In this document: positions 1 to 9,256 of the stretch, one piece after another
How the letters are laid out: each line of letters begins with the position of its first letter
How positions within the stretch are numbered: position 1 is the first letter of the stretch
Assembly (NCBI GenBank): GCA_002917075.1
Contig: NTMA01000188.1
Coordinates: 1 to 10,949 of the forward strand
DNA length: 10,949 nt
Origin: Hawksworthiomyces lignivorus
Taxonomy: Eukaryota; Ascomycota; Sordariomycetes; Ophiostomatales; Ophiostomataceae
Reading direction: 5' to 3'
The notes under the pieces: generated by a model
Told to the model about the DNA's origin: nothing
The model's database searches: none
The model's input: only the letters and a program-made list of their open reading frames with translations
Position numbers and translations under genes: made by a program

Positions 1-770
1 GGGGGGGGTAGTGTGAATGATGAATAGGACTAAGGCAAAGAAAAGAATTAAAACGTATAAATTAAAAAAAGTAAAAAATAGAAAATGAACGAGAAACGTA
101 TGAGTAAATGCGGAACCCAGCAGAAACGATCCTAGAGGGGACCCAGAAAAAAAAGTCGAACGAAGAAAAGGGAAAAGAAGGAGAACACATAAAGAGGCTA
201 GTTGCTCCAAGCATCAGCACCCGCACGCCATAAGCGGTAAGCGGGTCGTCTGGATATATGCGAACATTGCTAGTGATGGAGGTGAGACTGAGAGACGCAC
301 CAGGCAGCCATTGGCGTGGGGATAGAGATGGGAGAGATTGAACGTGCAAATGACGGGGAAGACTTGGCCAGACTTGGATGAAATGGCATGGCAGCATGGC
401 ATGGCAAGGCATGCCTGCCCTTGACGGCTAGGATAAGAGACAATTGAAATCCATAAAGTGAGTGACAAAAGTTGGGGTCGACGTGGGAGGACAAGCAGGG
501 AGGAGGGGCGTTGTCCAACGACCGGTGAGAGCGGGGATGCGTCCGCCAGTTTGTGCTGGACAATTGAAGTTTCTGTGAGTGGATGGGAATGGCGGGCAGA
601 GCGGACGTGAGCGAATTGTGTCGTTGGATGAGGCTAAAAACAAAGATATCGCGAAGTGGGAGAGGCAGATACGGCCGTAGTGAGAGGCATATTGGAGAAG
701 GAGGTAGTGGGAGAATGGACAGCCGAGAAGTTAGTCACAGCAGATAATACAAAAATCACCCGGCGAGCTA
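1..770. other. Gene-poor purine-rich spacer (left edge)
   Basis: The + strand is visibly A/G-rich, with many GA and AAA runs, and the window opens with a run of eight G. Open frames on the - strand reach at most 116 codons. They overlap one another in different frames, translate to low-complexity Ser/Pro/Phe-rich peptides and show none of the strong GC3 bias of the two real genes. I therefore see no coding sequence here. A stretch that is CT-rich on the - strand is common just upstream of fungal transcription starts, so this could be promoter or leader for a leftward gene beyond the window edge. That is inference only. Confidence 0.5.
383..415. repeat. Short ATGGC tandem repeat
   Basis: An 11-base unit, ATGGCATGGCA, occurs at 383-393 and again at 396-406, itself built from ATGGC pentamers. 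It is followed by the palindrome GGCATGCC at 408-415. This is a small microsatellite-like patch in non-coding DNA with no evident function. Confidence 0.6.
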
Positions 771-779
771 CATTTGCTC

Positions 780-3560
780 ATTCGTTTCTCCGCTGGTTCA
801 TTTTGTGTTCTTGTGTTCTTTTCTCTCTTCTTTTTGCTGCTGTTTTCTCTGTTCTGTTTCTGCCCCTACGTATATCTCTCTACGGACGGTTCAGCAATTT
901 CATTCGATGCCCTCTTCACTCGCTTGTCTTGTCGTTCCGCGCATCGTACGCACATGGCGTGTGTACATGTGTGCAGCATCTGTAAGTAGTGCATGTAAGG
1001 ACTTATATTACTCGCAGTCATAGATAGTGACATGGCTGGCCTCTCTTTTTTAGTTTGTGACTTTCAGCCCGTTCCTTCTCGTCCCTATCTCCCTCGAGTT
1101 GCCTTCTTTCGGAGCCACCTAAACTAGTGCCGTCTGTTTCCGACCCACCACCAGAAATCCGACGAGGGCGTGCCATATCTCTCTCGGCCGTTTGTAAAAG
1201 GGACTCTTCTTTCTACGTGTGCTCGTTTGCGCCGCTGGTTTGCGATGCCTCTCTGGGCCGCACTGCTCTGAAACACAAATTTCTGCGATGCCACGGTGGG
1301 CGCGCAGTGTCGCGTACCTACGTCGTGTGTGTTGCGCGGCGTGCTGATTGTAAATCTAGTCCCTTTCCACAAAAGCGGTGGGTGTGTTCCTGCGCTCACT
1401 GGCGTCGTTCGCTGCTTCTAATTCGACACGACACAGCCGGCCGTGTATTACGTATCTATCCAGAGAGGGAAAAAAAAAAAATCTGCAGGCAAATCTGTAC
1501 TGCTTACAATGTTTGTTGTCTATTGTTCGAGAAGTCTGGTAGAAGATGAGAGCCAAGAAGAGACACTGAACGAAGAGAGCGGTGAGACTACCGTCTTGTA
1601 ACGATCTCTCTCCCTTTCTTTCGCCTCTCTGTCTCATCTATGCATTCTCATTTTCTCCTTCTCTTTCGTCTTCAATGCTGTATCGTCTTCAGTTTTTCTC
1701 TTCTTTTCTTTTTCTCTTCCAAACCCGCTCTCTCTTCTGCCCTTTTCCCTCTAGCCGACCCCTGGAGTGCTTCTTCCGAAGGCCCACTCTCTCTTCACGT
1801 CAACAAGTCGGCTTACACGGTTTATGTTGCCTTTTTTCACGCTCCTTCATGTCCTGTTTTCAAGGTCCTACTTCTGTCACACTGGACAAACATGTCCCCT
1901 TCCGCAGGTCTCACCACTTTTCTACCCACATTCTCGCTTTTCGGTGCCTCTGCGAACGCTCGTACATGTTACGAGTTTTCTTGACTGAGAATATTATGCT
2001 TTCTAATCCACAATATGATGTATATGCGCTGTCTGGGCTTGCCAATCCCTGTCATTATCATGTCAAAATTCACTAGAGCTCGCAGACCAGGCCACAATCC
2101 CTCCACATCGGAACCAGGAACGTGCGGCAACGGCTAGCTGGTGTCTCTTCGCGCTGGAAAGGAGACGAATAGATAAAATAAACACTAATACATAAATTCA
2201 GACAAAAAAGATCCACGGCTTTTTCCTCCGCCCAGGAAGCCAGAAGAGCCCACAGCATCCACAGAAATCCACCACCGCTGCTCTGGAGCCACACCGTCTT
2301 CATCTCACCCTCCATCTTCCTAGCTGCCCTCTTTTGCACCACCCTACCTCCATCCCCCTTCTCCGCCATCCCTGCCTATATCGCCTGCGACTCGAGTTTG
2401 CTTTCTCTTCCGACCGGTTCGCCTTCCGCAGTGCGCCAAGTTGACTTGTGCGTTGTTTTGTTGGCTTGTATTCGCACGGATACGAAACCAACAAACCCAA
2501 GAACGGGCCTGACCAGCGAAGCAGAAGAAGGCAAAGAGGAAACAGCAACGAAACGTCTGTTGTCGTTTTCCGCTGCGGAAGCCAGGCTGCCTTTGTCGGC
2601 TTTTGTTTGCCTTGCCGGACTTGTTGTCGCTTTCTGCACAGGAGCAGAGCCAGAGCCCCTATTGATCCATGTTCATAACAGCAACAACTGCTTTTTTTTT
2701 TCTTTTCTTTCCTATGATGCCTCTGCCACCCTGTAGGCTCTTCTCCCCGTTCCGCAGTGTCGATCACCTCATAGTTCACCCTCATCTTGCTTCACCGTCT
2801 CTTTTCAAAAGGCCGATTCAGACGCGGCCAGAACAGAAACCACCCCGCGCAGGGCCCCCACTCCAATCCACACATTGAATGGACAGACGGAGAGAAAGGC
2901 ACAGTCGAGACAACACCACCGACCCGACAGAACCGCCATCTCCATCTTTTCGTATCTGACACAGACATTCTGCGCCCATGTACGAGCGTGCAAGTGCTCC
3001 GTGTACAGCAATATACTGTATCTCGTCACACAGCCGTTCACTCGTTCCTACGTACCTCGCTACACACACCATCCGTGTTGTGCTGGGCCAGTCAGAGCAC
3101 AGAAGCGTTCGCCATGTCCGTCTGGTGTGGGAGCCGCCATTACCGGGAGAATTGGTGTGCTTCGTACCTCCTATATTGACCTCCATGGCGTGCGCTTCTT
3201 CCCAAATTCTTCCCAACGAATGCTAGCTGGTATTAGCCCTTTTCTCGTTGCAGCTATCGCATGCGTTCCGTCCAGCCCCGTCCTGTTTGCGTTCTGTTCA
3301 CCAGTTCCCGGACTCTATCAGTTCTGCTGCTTACTCTTTAGCCCTTTCTCTTGCATTGCTCGTTTGTGTTTAATTTTCCAGTCATTTCTCTGTTATATTA
3401 CCTGTCCCTTTTTGCTATCTTCTACTCCTCCCACCAAACGATCTTTTGTTCCAGAATACCACCACCCACGGAGGCTGCGTTTATATTTCCTGGTATCGCT
3501 GTAGGATCAGCGATCTTATGCAGTGCTATTATACATTTCATCCTGAACAGCTGAATCCAG
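780..3560. other. Long pyrimidine-rich gene-free region
   Basis: The + strand carries repeated CT and T tracts, densest at about 790-900, 1050-1110, 1590-1780, 2690-2720 and 3340-3440. The longest open frames (for example 2875-3504 and 1582-2076 on +, 2300-2785 on -) translate to Ser/Phe/Leu-rich or Arg/Lys-rich low-complexity peptides. The first two do not begin with ATG (TTG and GTG). An AATAAA hexamer lies on + at 2177-2182 in an AT-rich patch and could be a poly(A) signal of a rightward transcript. I see no recognisable gene. The region could be long promoter or leader DNA, a non-coding RNA locus, or neutral low-complexity sequence. Confidence 0.55.
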
Positions 3561-3703
3561 GTTCTGGCCAAAAAAATGATATCCTCGGAAGTTTCCGCCG
3601 TCTCTTGCCTTTCTAGAAGGATAGAAGACCAAGGCTGCGAGCTAAAGATAACTGCAAAACAACGGGAATGCTAAGAACGAAACTGCAGCCGCTCTATAGC
3701 GCA

Positions 3704-3734
3704 CCGATGACGTCCTACATAGCCGGTGACGTTT
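3704..3734. promoter_or_regulatory. Tandem CRE-like (TGACGT) pair
   Basis: CCGATGACGTCC at 3704-3715 and CCGGTGACGTTT at 3723-3734 match at 9 of 12 positions. Both contain TGACGT, the core bound by CREB/ATF-type bZIP factors in fungi. Their start-to-start distance is 19 bp, close to two helical turns. A TATA-like CATATATG follows about 110 bp downstream at 3844. No convincing gene starts nearby on either strand, so whether these sites are functional is inference. Confidence 0.3.
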
Positions 3735-5308
3735 TCTGGGTTTTTGCTAGTATGCCTTTCGCACATGCGCGTCGTCGACACCACTGAGTCGCCTCCACCA
3801 GTCAATTCGCCATACTTTGCGACATAGATAGAAACAAAAGCCCCATATATGTACGATAATTACTCAAGATGGCTATCCGAGTTTTCTCCCACTGGTTTCA
3901 ACTCCCAGCTTGGTACCTGCACTGCAACACATAGGTACCGCTCGGTATGGTCCCCACCGACCTGCGTCGGCTGGTTGTTTAGTCTTTTCGGCTTAAAGCG
4001 CCGGAACTCATGTTCCTCCTCTTTCAGCGTCGTCTCAGGCGCGGCTTAACGCTGGCATCGCTTGGCCGCCATCTTGTCTCCTGCTCCTTTTCAGTCTCGC
4101 CTGCCAGCGCGCCTTGATACCACCTGCTTTTTCTTCATGTCTCACTGATAAGTCAGGCTCTGGGAGAATTTTTTTTTGTTGGAGCCGCCGTTGATGGCCC
4201 GACTTGCGATCCTTTGGCTGTCCGCTTGACCGCACTCTTGCTCTTCTCGCTGTTTTATTTTTGTCGATAATTTGCCTCCTTACATTCGGGCCTACCGATT
4301 TGGATGTAGAGCCGTATCTACGGTCTGATAGATGCCCTATCATGCAAGCCATGCAGCCACACAGCTGTTTTGCAACCCTCCTGGATAGACACAAGACGAG
4401 CCAGTAGCATTGCTGCGAGTCCGCCGTGCCTCCAGCAATGATTTTGTTTACTTTGCACAGATGGCGCCGGCTTGCGGTTTTCTGCCTTTCCAGAAGCCGC
4501 GACGTAACACCCGAAATCTTCCTTTCCGGTAGCGCAGCATCCTGTACCCTAGCCTGTCCAAACTCACATGTCAAGACAGCTGTCGTGCATGAAAGATAGA
4601 CTGTGACAGTATCGGCTTTATGCAACGTATCTCAGGGTTGCAAGGCTTGTCTTAACGTCGACGTAGTCTCATCCTGCAGCTACCTAACCGTTCGCTGTAG
4701 ATTAGCATATGCAGCCCACAACCTAAACTCGTAGCGACGAGAGATGACTGTTTCGTCCGCTGGGCATCAAGAATTCCGATGGAGGTACGGGAACAAGCGA
4801 GAGCCGGGTGTGTACACCTACGGACTCGGCGCTTGCATGTCTTTCACCGCCTCTCGTCCTACATGTGCGTTCCGTGCACTACGGCGTAGCAAAAAACAAC
4901 AGTACTGGCAAGCCGAGCGCGCCATGGCATTCGACGCGGATGTGTGCTTACGTGCTGCATGCATCCTCTCATTTGTTTGGCTGTTTCTGTATTTGCATTC
5001 TTTGTTGTGGATGTCTGCTTCTATTTGTTTATTTTCCGAATTAATCTGCTTTCGTCTGGAGAAGGGAGAGTGCGTGTGACACTTGCCTGCCTACCACTAT
5101 GCGGCAACACGGAAGACAGGTGAGCGCAAGTAGTACGGAAGCCACAGGCCATGGCTCAACACTGTACATGATCTTGCTCTACCTACGAGCTGGGTCCGCT
5201 GTATTGCTCATTGCGCAGCTTTCACAATGAGAGAAATCTGGTATCCATTGGATGCCTTGAGAACACGGTAGCAGGCAGCAATGCCAGTGCTAACCGTGCT
5301 TCCCGTAC

Positions 5309-5650
5309 ATGGAAGCTCAAATCAGGCAAAAGCACAAATTACGGGCTCTACTCGTATTCATTTCACTTGCAGAAGAGGATTCTCTGGCCCCCGGAAATTA
5401 CTTTTGCATTCCCGAAAGAGTCATTCCTTGTGCTCTAAACAACGACGAATATTTTCAATGTCTGGCAGAATGTTTGCCATGCCAAATCAGCAGAGTTGGG
5501 CACCAAAGACGGCATGACAGAGTTTATTTGACACAAGTCATTAAGCCAAGAAAAGACGATGGTGATAACAATGATGGGACCGATTTAATGATAATTACGG
5601 CAGATATGCATTTAAATCCTATACGTACAGACAAGCTCATAGCAGTGTAA
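5309..5650 (+). CDS. Doubtful small ORF with cysteine cluster
   Basis: This ATG-to-TAA frame of 113 codons has no recognised family. Its first 21 residues resemble a short signal peptide: a basic start (R6, K8, H9, K10), a hydrophobic stretch at 11-20 (LRALLVFISL) and a small residue, A21, where cleavage could occur. Five cysteines follow at 33, 41, 51, 55 and 58, and residues 85-92 are rich in Asp and Asn. Against it: base use is AT-rich and quite unlike the two real genes, the start has a pyrimidine at -3, the cysteine count is odd, and frames of similar length overlap it in the other two + frames. It could be a small secreted protein, part of a spliced gene, or chance. I lean to chance. 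Confidence 0.15.
   Translation: MEAQIRQKHKLRALLVFISLAEEDSLAPGNYFCIPERVIPCALNNDEYFQCLAECLPCQISRVGHQRRHDRVYLTQVIKPRKDDGDNNDGTDLMIITADMHLNPIRTDKLIAV
5523..5528 (-). terminator. Possible poly(A) signal, membrane-protein gene
   Basis: AATAAA reads on the - strand here, about 480 nt downstream of the stop codon of the gene ending at 6008. Fungal poly(A) signals are loose and a 3' UTR of this length is on the long side, so this is only a candidate. Confidence 0.2.
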
Positions 5651-6007
5651 GAAGAAAGGGGGTATCGCTGAAAGCCGCTTTCGGGGCTTTGTTGTCCATG
5701 CATGAACAAAATGACATAGACTAATTATGGGATGGTGAATCGCAGAGCAGCAGAAAACAAAACAAAGAAAGGAAAATGGCGGGCAAGATGAAAAAGGAGG
5801 TGAGGGTTCAGCAAGATGGAACAACAAGCGGATGACGGTGAAGACAGTCCTTTGTCTTGCGTGGCCAGGTCGGCTATTTGGCGGCGGCTGCTGAATCGTC
5901 TGCGTCTGCATAGCGGCAGGCGCAGGCGCGACGCAGGCTGGGAGGCATTGGGAGCGGAAAAGGCGGAAAAGGCGGTCGGGCAGCTCTGCGCTGCCAATCC
6001 TGGGGCC
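5651..6007 (-). other. Probable 3' flank/UTR of membrane-protein gene
   Basis: This stretch follows the stop codon at 6008-6010 in the direction of transcription. Composition drops from very GC-rich near the stop to about even by 5720. It includes a small inverted repeat (AAAGCC 5671-5676 with GGCTTT 5685-5690). Frames on - overlapping this part are Pro/Ser/Phe-rich and lack coding bias. No separate gene is seen. Confidence 0.5.
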
Positions 6008-8853
6008 TCACCAGAAGCGCAGCCGGATGATGGAGAAGAGCATGTTCTGCAGCACGTGCACGGTCACAGCCACGCTCGTGGGGAGCAGCTCCGGCCAGAC
6101 GGCGAGGTCCATCTTGGCCTCGGCCACGATGCGGATGCCGTAGAAGTAGCGGATGAGCCCGGAGACGACAAACGCGGCCACAAGCTCGCAGGCCCAGGTG
6201 ATGCTCGAGGCGTAGAGAATGAAGGCGTACGTGTAGCCGTCGCCAACGCTGCCGCCGCCGTCGCCGCGCTCGGCGTCAAAGGCAAAGTACGGGTAGACGT
6301 CCCGGTTGGGCCCGAAGTGCAGGACCATGAGGCTGCCCAGAAAGGCGAGCATGGTGGCGTTCTCGGCGATGAAGCGCACAAAGACGTTGCGCACGCACAC
6401 CTTCTGGTATGCCGGGTAGGGCTGGCCGTTGATGCCGAGGGCGACCAGCAGCCGGTGGGTCCAGGAGCTCATGAGCAGCGGCGACAGGACGACTAGCGTC
6501 GTGGACGACAGGACCTGCAGGAAGACGAACTGCGACGGCGAGCGCAGACGCACGTAGAGCGCGCGGACGTACGTCTGGTAGGTGAGCATGAAGTAGCTGG
6601 GAGGGAGACGAAGTTAGCAATGCGAGGAACCCAAAAAAAGAAGAAAGGAGGCTGGAGGACATACAGCTTGAACACCCAGCCGAGGGAGTAGCTGCCGACC
6701 CGCTCGCCCTGGTTGCCGCCTAAGATCCAGGCGGTCAGCGCGTCCAGCAGGAACACGGTCACGGTCCACCCGTACACGTATGCCACGGCATAGACGGTGG
6801 CATGCCGCATCTCGGGCAGGGCGGCCAGGAAGAGCGACGCAGACGCCTCTCCGAGCTCGTATACCATGAGCGACGTGAAGAGGGCGCTCATGAGCCACAG
6901 GAAGCGCACGAAGCTGACGGGCAGCCACTGGCGGCGAATACCGCGGCTGCCGCGGGTGGACCGCGGAAGAGGCGGCAGGACGAGAGGAGACGGCGGAATG
7001 ACGACGATCTGCTTTGGAAGAAGAGAGGACGCGGCGCCGGGGGCGGACGTTGGCGGGACCGGCGTGCTGCTCCCCGGCGGGGTCAGCCGCGGAGAGGCGC
7101 TCCGCACTAGGAATGCCTGCTGCTGCTCAAAGGAGAGGATCAGCGGGTTGGAGTCGGACTCGGCGGTGACGGACACGTCGTCGCCGGAGCCGGCCCAGAA
7201 GCGGCTGCCGCCGCCGCCGCGCTGGAAGAGGCGGTTTCGGCGGTGCTGCTGGCGCTGGCGTTGGTGCTCCTCTTGGCGCCAACGGCGCGGCAGGGTGTCT
7301 GGCTCGCCGGCCCACATGGCGGAGGAGAAGATGCGCTGGGTGTCGGAAAGCGAGTGGCGCAGCTTGAGGTGGCGGTCGTGGAAGAGCAGCAGGACGAGGG
7401 CGGCGGCGACGGGCATGGCCATGACGGCAAAGGTCCAGGTGACCCAGGCGGTGTTGTGGCCGGCGAGGAAGCGGGCGGCGGGGGCTGCGGCGAAGAGCAG
7501 GGCGGGGACGGCGAGCGACCAGGCGGCCAGCAGCGAGACGCTGAGGGGGAAGCCGAGCGAGGGCGGCCACCAGTTGAGGCTGTAGAGGTTGAAGACCTTT
7601 GTGATCCAGATGAGGGCGGTGACGTTGTAGGCGCCGTAGTAGACGAAGAGGAAGAACCAGAAGTGGATGCGCACGCGGGCCTCGCCGTGGCCGGATGGGC
7701 GGTGCGACCAGCCGCGCCAGAAGTCGACGTCTTCTTCTTCCTGGCCGCCGCTGCCGCCGCTGTCGAGCTCGTACTGCGGAAACGGCAGCGCGCACCAGGC
7801 GACGGCCAGTGCCGCGGGGACCACGGCCAGCAGCGTCCACAGCCGCCACCAGCGGTCGACGGCGCGCCGCACGGTGGCGTGCTTGGGTGTCAGCCAGAGG
7901 TTGCGCAGGTGCCGCAGCGCGCGGTGCGCGACCCGGCGCACCCACCGCGCTACCCGCCGTCCGCAGTGCCGGTACCGCCGGCGGTGCAGCCGGATGCGGT
8001 GGCGCTGCGGCTGGCTGGGGCGGCGGTGGCGCCGGCTGCGCCGGTACGAGGCGCTGCCGCCGCTGCCGCCGCTGCCACTGCTGCCGCCTCCTCCTCCGCT
8101 GGCGGCGGCAGGTACCGGCTGGTAGTAGTCTCCGCCGCCCGCCCCGCCTGGTGGCGGCGGCGGGGCCTTTTCTCGTCGGCCCCATCGAAGCCACCCCCAT
8201 CGCCGCTGGCCTCGCGAGGTCAGCATCAGTGCCTCTTCTTCGGCCTCGTCGGCCGCTTTTCCGCCGCCCCCGGGACCGTCCGGCTGCAGCCCTTGGTGTG
8301 CGCCGGCGCCCGCGGCGACCACGTCGTACTCGACATAGCGTTCGTATTCTTCGTATTCGTCGTCGTCTTCGTCGTCGTCTTCCTGGTAGCCCTCGTCCTC
8401 GTCATTGTCGTCGTCGTCGTCGTCGCCCACGCCGTCATAGAACCCCGCCGCCGCAATCGCCCCGTAGCCCGTGTTGTTGTAGAAGCCGTGCCGGCTGGCC
8501 GCGTCCAGCGCCCCGCCGGCCGCCGCTGCCCCGCCGGCCCCGCCGGCCCCCCCGACCACCCCACCTGCCGCTGCGGCAAATGGAGACGGCGACCGCGAGG
8601 GAGACAGCGAGGGTGAACCGCCGCCCCAGTAGGCGCGCCGGGCGAAGAAGGGCCGCTGCTGCCGGCGCAGGCGGTGCTGCGGCGAGTGTCGGGGCGACGG
8701 CGACGGCAGCGGCAGCGGCAGGTTGCTTGGTGCCAGTCCGGATGCCGACGGCGGCACTACTGCGCGGAACCGGCCAACCAGCAACGGCGATGTCTCAGTG
8801 CGCAGCCGGGGATTGGTCTCGGCGCCGAGCGTGAAGGAGAAGAACTCGGGCAT
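6008..8853 (-). CDS. Polytopic membrane protein of unknown function, two exons
   Basis: Exon 1 runs 8853 to 6665 and exon 2 runs 6596 to 6008 (TGA), joined in phase 2, giving 925 residues. The ATG at 8853 is preceded by an in-frame TAG 9 nt upstream, and no other ATG lies in the leader until about 9099, which favours this start. Residues 1-330 are low-complexity: Pro/Ser-rich (36-95), Gly/Ala-rich (94-120), an acidic run (144-172), Gly/Pro-rich (193-266) and a strongly Arg/His-rich block (270-330). Likely membrane spans lie near 336-356, 396-420, 433-456, 469-491, 646-664, 684-710, 753-772, 806-823 and 852-880, possibly with others near 725-742 and 900-920. A hydrophilic Arg/Gln- then Pro/Ser-rich loop covers about 492-643. 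I do not recognise the family and see no catalytic or transport motif. It is probably an organelle, nuclear-envelope or plasma-membrane protein. The gene call is secure; the function is unknown. Confidence 0.88.
6597..6664 (-). other. Spliceosomal intron, 68 nt
   Basis: On the - strand the intron begins GTATGT at 6664-6659, has a GCTAAC branch-point match at 6617-6612 and ends CCCAG at 6597. It falls after the second base of a Leu codon (CT|C, residue 730). Removing it joins two frames that otherwise shift, and both sides then continue as hydrophobic, membrane-type sequence: FKLYFMLTYQTY across the junction. Without splicing, exon 1 reads on to an Arg/Ser-rich nonsense tail ending at 6493. 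Length and all three signals fit filamentous ascomycete introns. Confidence 0.9.
8338..8427 (-). repeat. Trinucleotide (GAC/GAG-type) repeat encoding acidic run
   Basis: Imperfect GTC/TTC triplets on the + strand (an uninterrupted GTC block at about 8407-8427, more at 8356-8390) code on - for the Asp/Glu-rich run at residues about 144-172 of the membrane protein. It is in frame and so tolerated. Such tracts often vary in length between strains. Confidence 0.7.
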
Positions 8854-9053
8854 GGCTGGCTATCGAAGTTGTGTATTTTATTTTATTTTTTTGTTGCTTT
8901 TCGTCTTTTTTTCTTTTTTTCTTTTTTTCTTTTCTTTCTCTCTTCTCACCCTCCCCGTTCCCTTTTCGACTCTCCTCGAACCTGCGAGCTGCTGTTGGCC
9001 TGCTTCCCGCGTCTTCTGTCGCTTGGTCTCTGCTATCGCCGTTCTCCCTTGGG

Positions 9054-9058
9054 CCAAT
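9054..9058 (+). promoter_or_regulatory. CCAAT pentamer
   Basis: CCAAT lies about 200 nt upstream of the membrane-protein start, a usual distance for the fungal Hap/CBC complex, which can act in either orientation. The motif is short and the assignment is weak. Confidence 0.2.
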
Positions 9059-9250
9059 TTTCCCCCGATATGTCTTTCTCTTTCTCTACCGTAAAGCATC
9101 CATCGTTTCTCGTAAAGCAACAAAAACAAAAAGCTAAAAAAAGAAGGACAAATCTTCCAGCAGCCGAACGACGCCGACGAGCCCAGAACAGGAGAGTATT
9201 TTGCGTCCGTGACTTGTTGCGGCCGCGTGTCCTGTCTGCTGAAGAGATTG

Positions 9251-9256
9251 CACGTG
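9251..9256. promoter_or_regulatory. E-box CACGTG
   Basis: A perfect palindromic CACGTG lies about 400 nt upstream of the membrane-protein ATG. It is the core bound by bHLH factors such as Cbf1 and Pho4 types in fungi. It is a single occurrence, so chance is possible. Confidence 0.25.

Larger units (their letters stand above)
3560..5650. other. Gene-poor region of mixed composition
   Basis: Composition is more balanced than in the CT-rich stretch to the left and clearly less GC-rich than the exons to the right. The longest open frame is on - at 4035-4625 (196 codons). It lacks hydrophobic segments, domain-like spacing or GC3 bias and looks like chance. I recognise no transposase, reverse transcriptase or other mobile-element protein. 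Supportable items inside are a pair of CRE-like sites (3704-3734), a TATA-like CATATATG (3844-3851) and one weak small ORF (5309-5650). Confidence 0.5.

Noticed and set aside
1127..1549. 140-codon frame on +
   Set aside because: Starts at GTG and gives a Cys/Arg-rich peptide with no family resemblance.
2875..3504. 209-codon frame on +
   Set aside because: It opens at TTG, not ATG, the peptide is Ser/Phe/Cys-rich from the CT-rich DNA, and codon use is unlike the real genes.
4035..4625. 196-codon frame on -
   Set aside because: No hydrophobic core, no recognisable motif, no GC3 bias; fits chance in about 50% GC DNA. A spliced gene cannot be wholly excluded.
5671..5690. Hairpin AAAGCC/GGCTTT resembling a bacterial terminator
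   Set aside because: The sequence is from a fungal nuclear genome, the stem is only 6 bp and no T tract of note follows; treated as incidental.
5816..6496. ATG-initiated 226-codon frame on + opposite exon 2
   Set aside because: It is hydrophilic, Gly/Ala/Asp/Val-rich and antisense to the well-supported second exon; it arises from the GC bias.
6490..6664. Read-through of exon 1 to a stop near 6493 as the true C-terminus (786 residues)
   Set aside because: The extra residues become Arg/Ser/Cys-rich nonsense, while a canonical 68-nt intron restores a membrane-type frame.
7127..8200. 357-codon Arg/Pro/Ala-rich frame on - overlapping exon 1
   Set aside because: A shifted-frame shadow of the real exon with extreme Arg/Pro/Ala bias and no domain-like features.
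7243..8616. 457-codon open frame on + opposite exon 1
   Set aside because: It is the antisense mirror of a highly GC3-biased, Gly/Ala-rich exon. The - strand frame has the membrane spans and a spliced continuation, while this one gives Gly/Val/Arg-rich low-complexity sequence.
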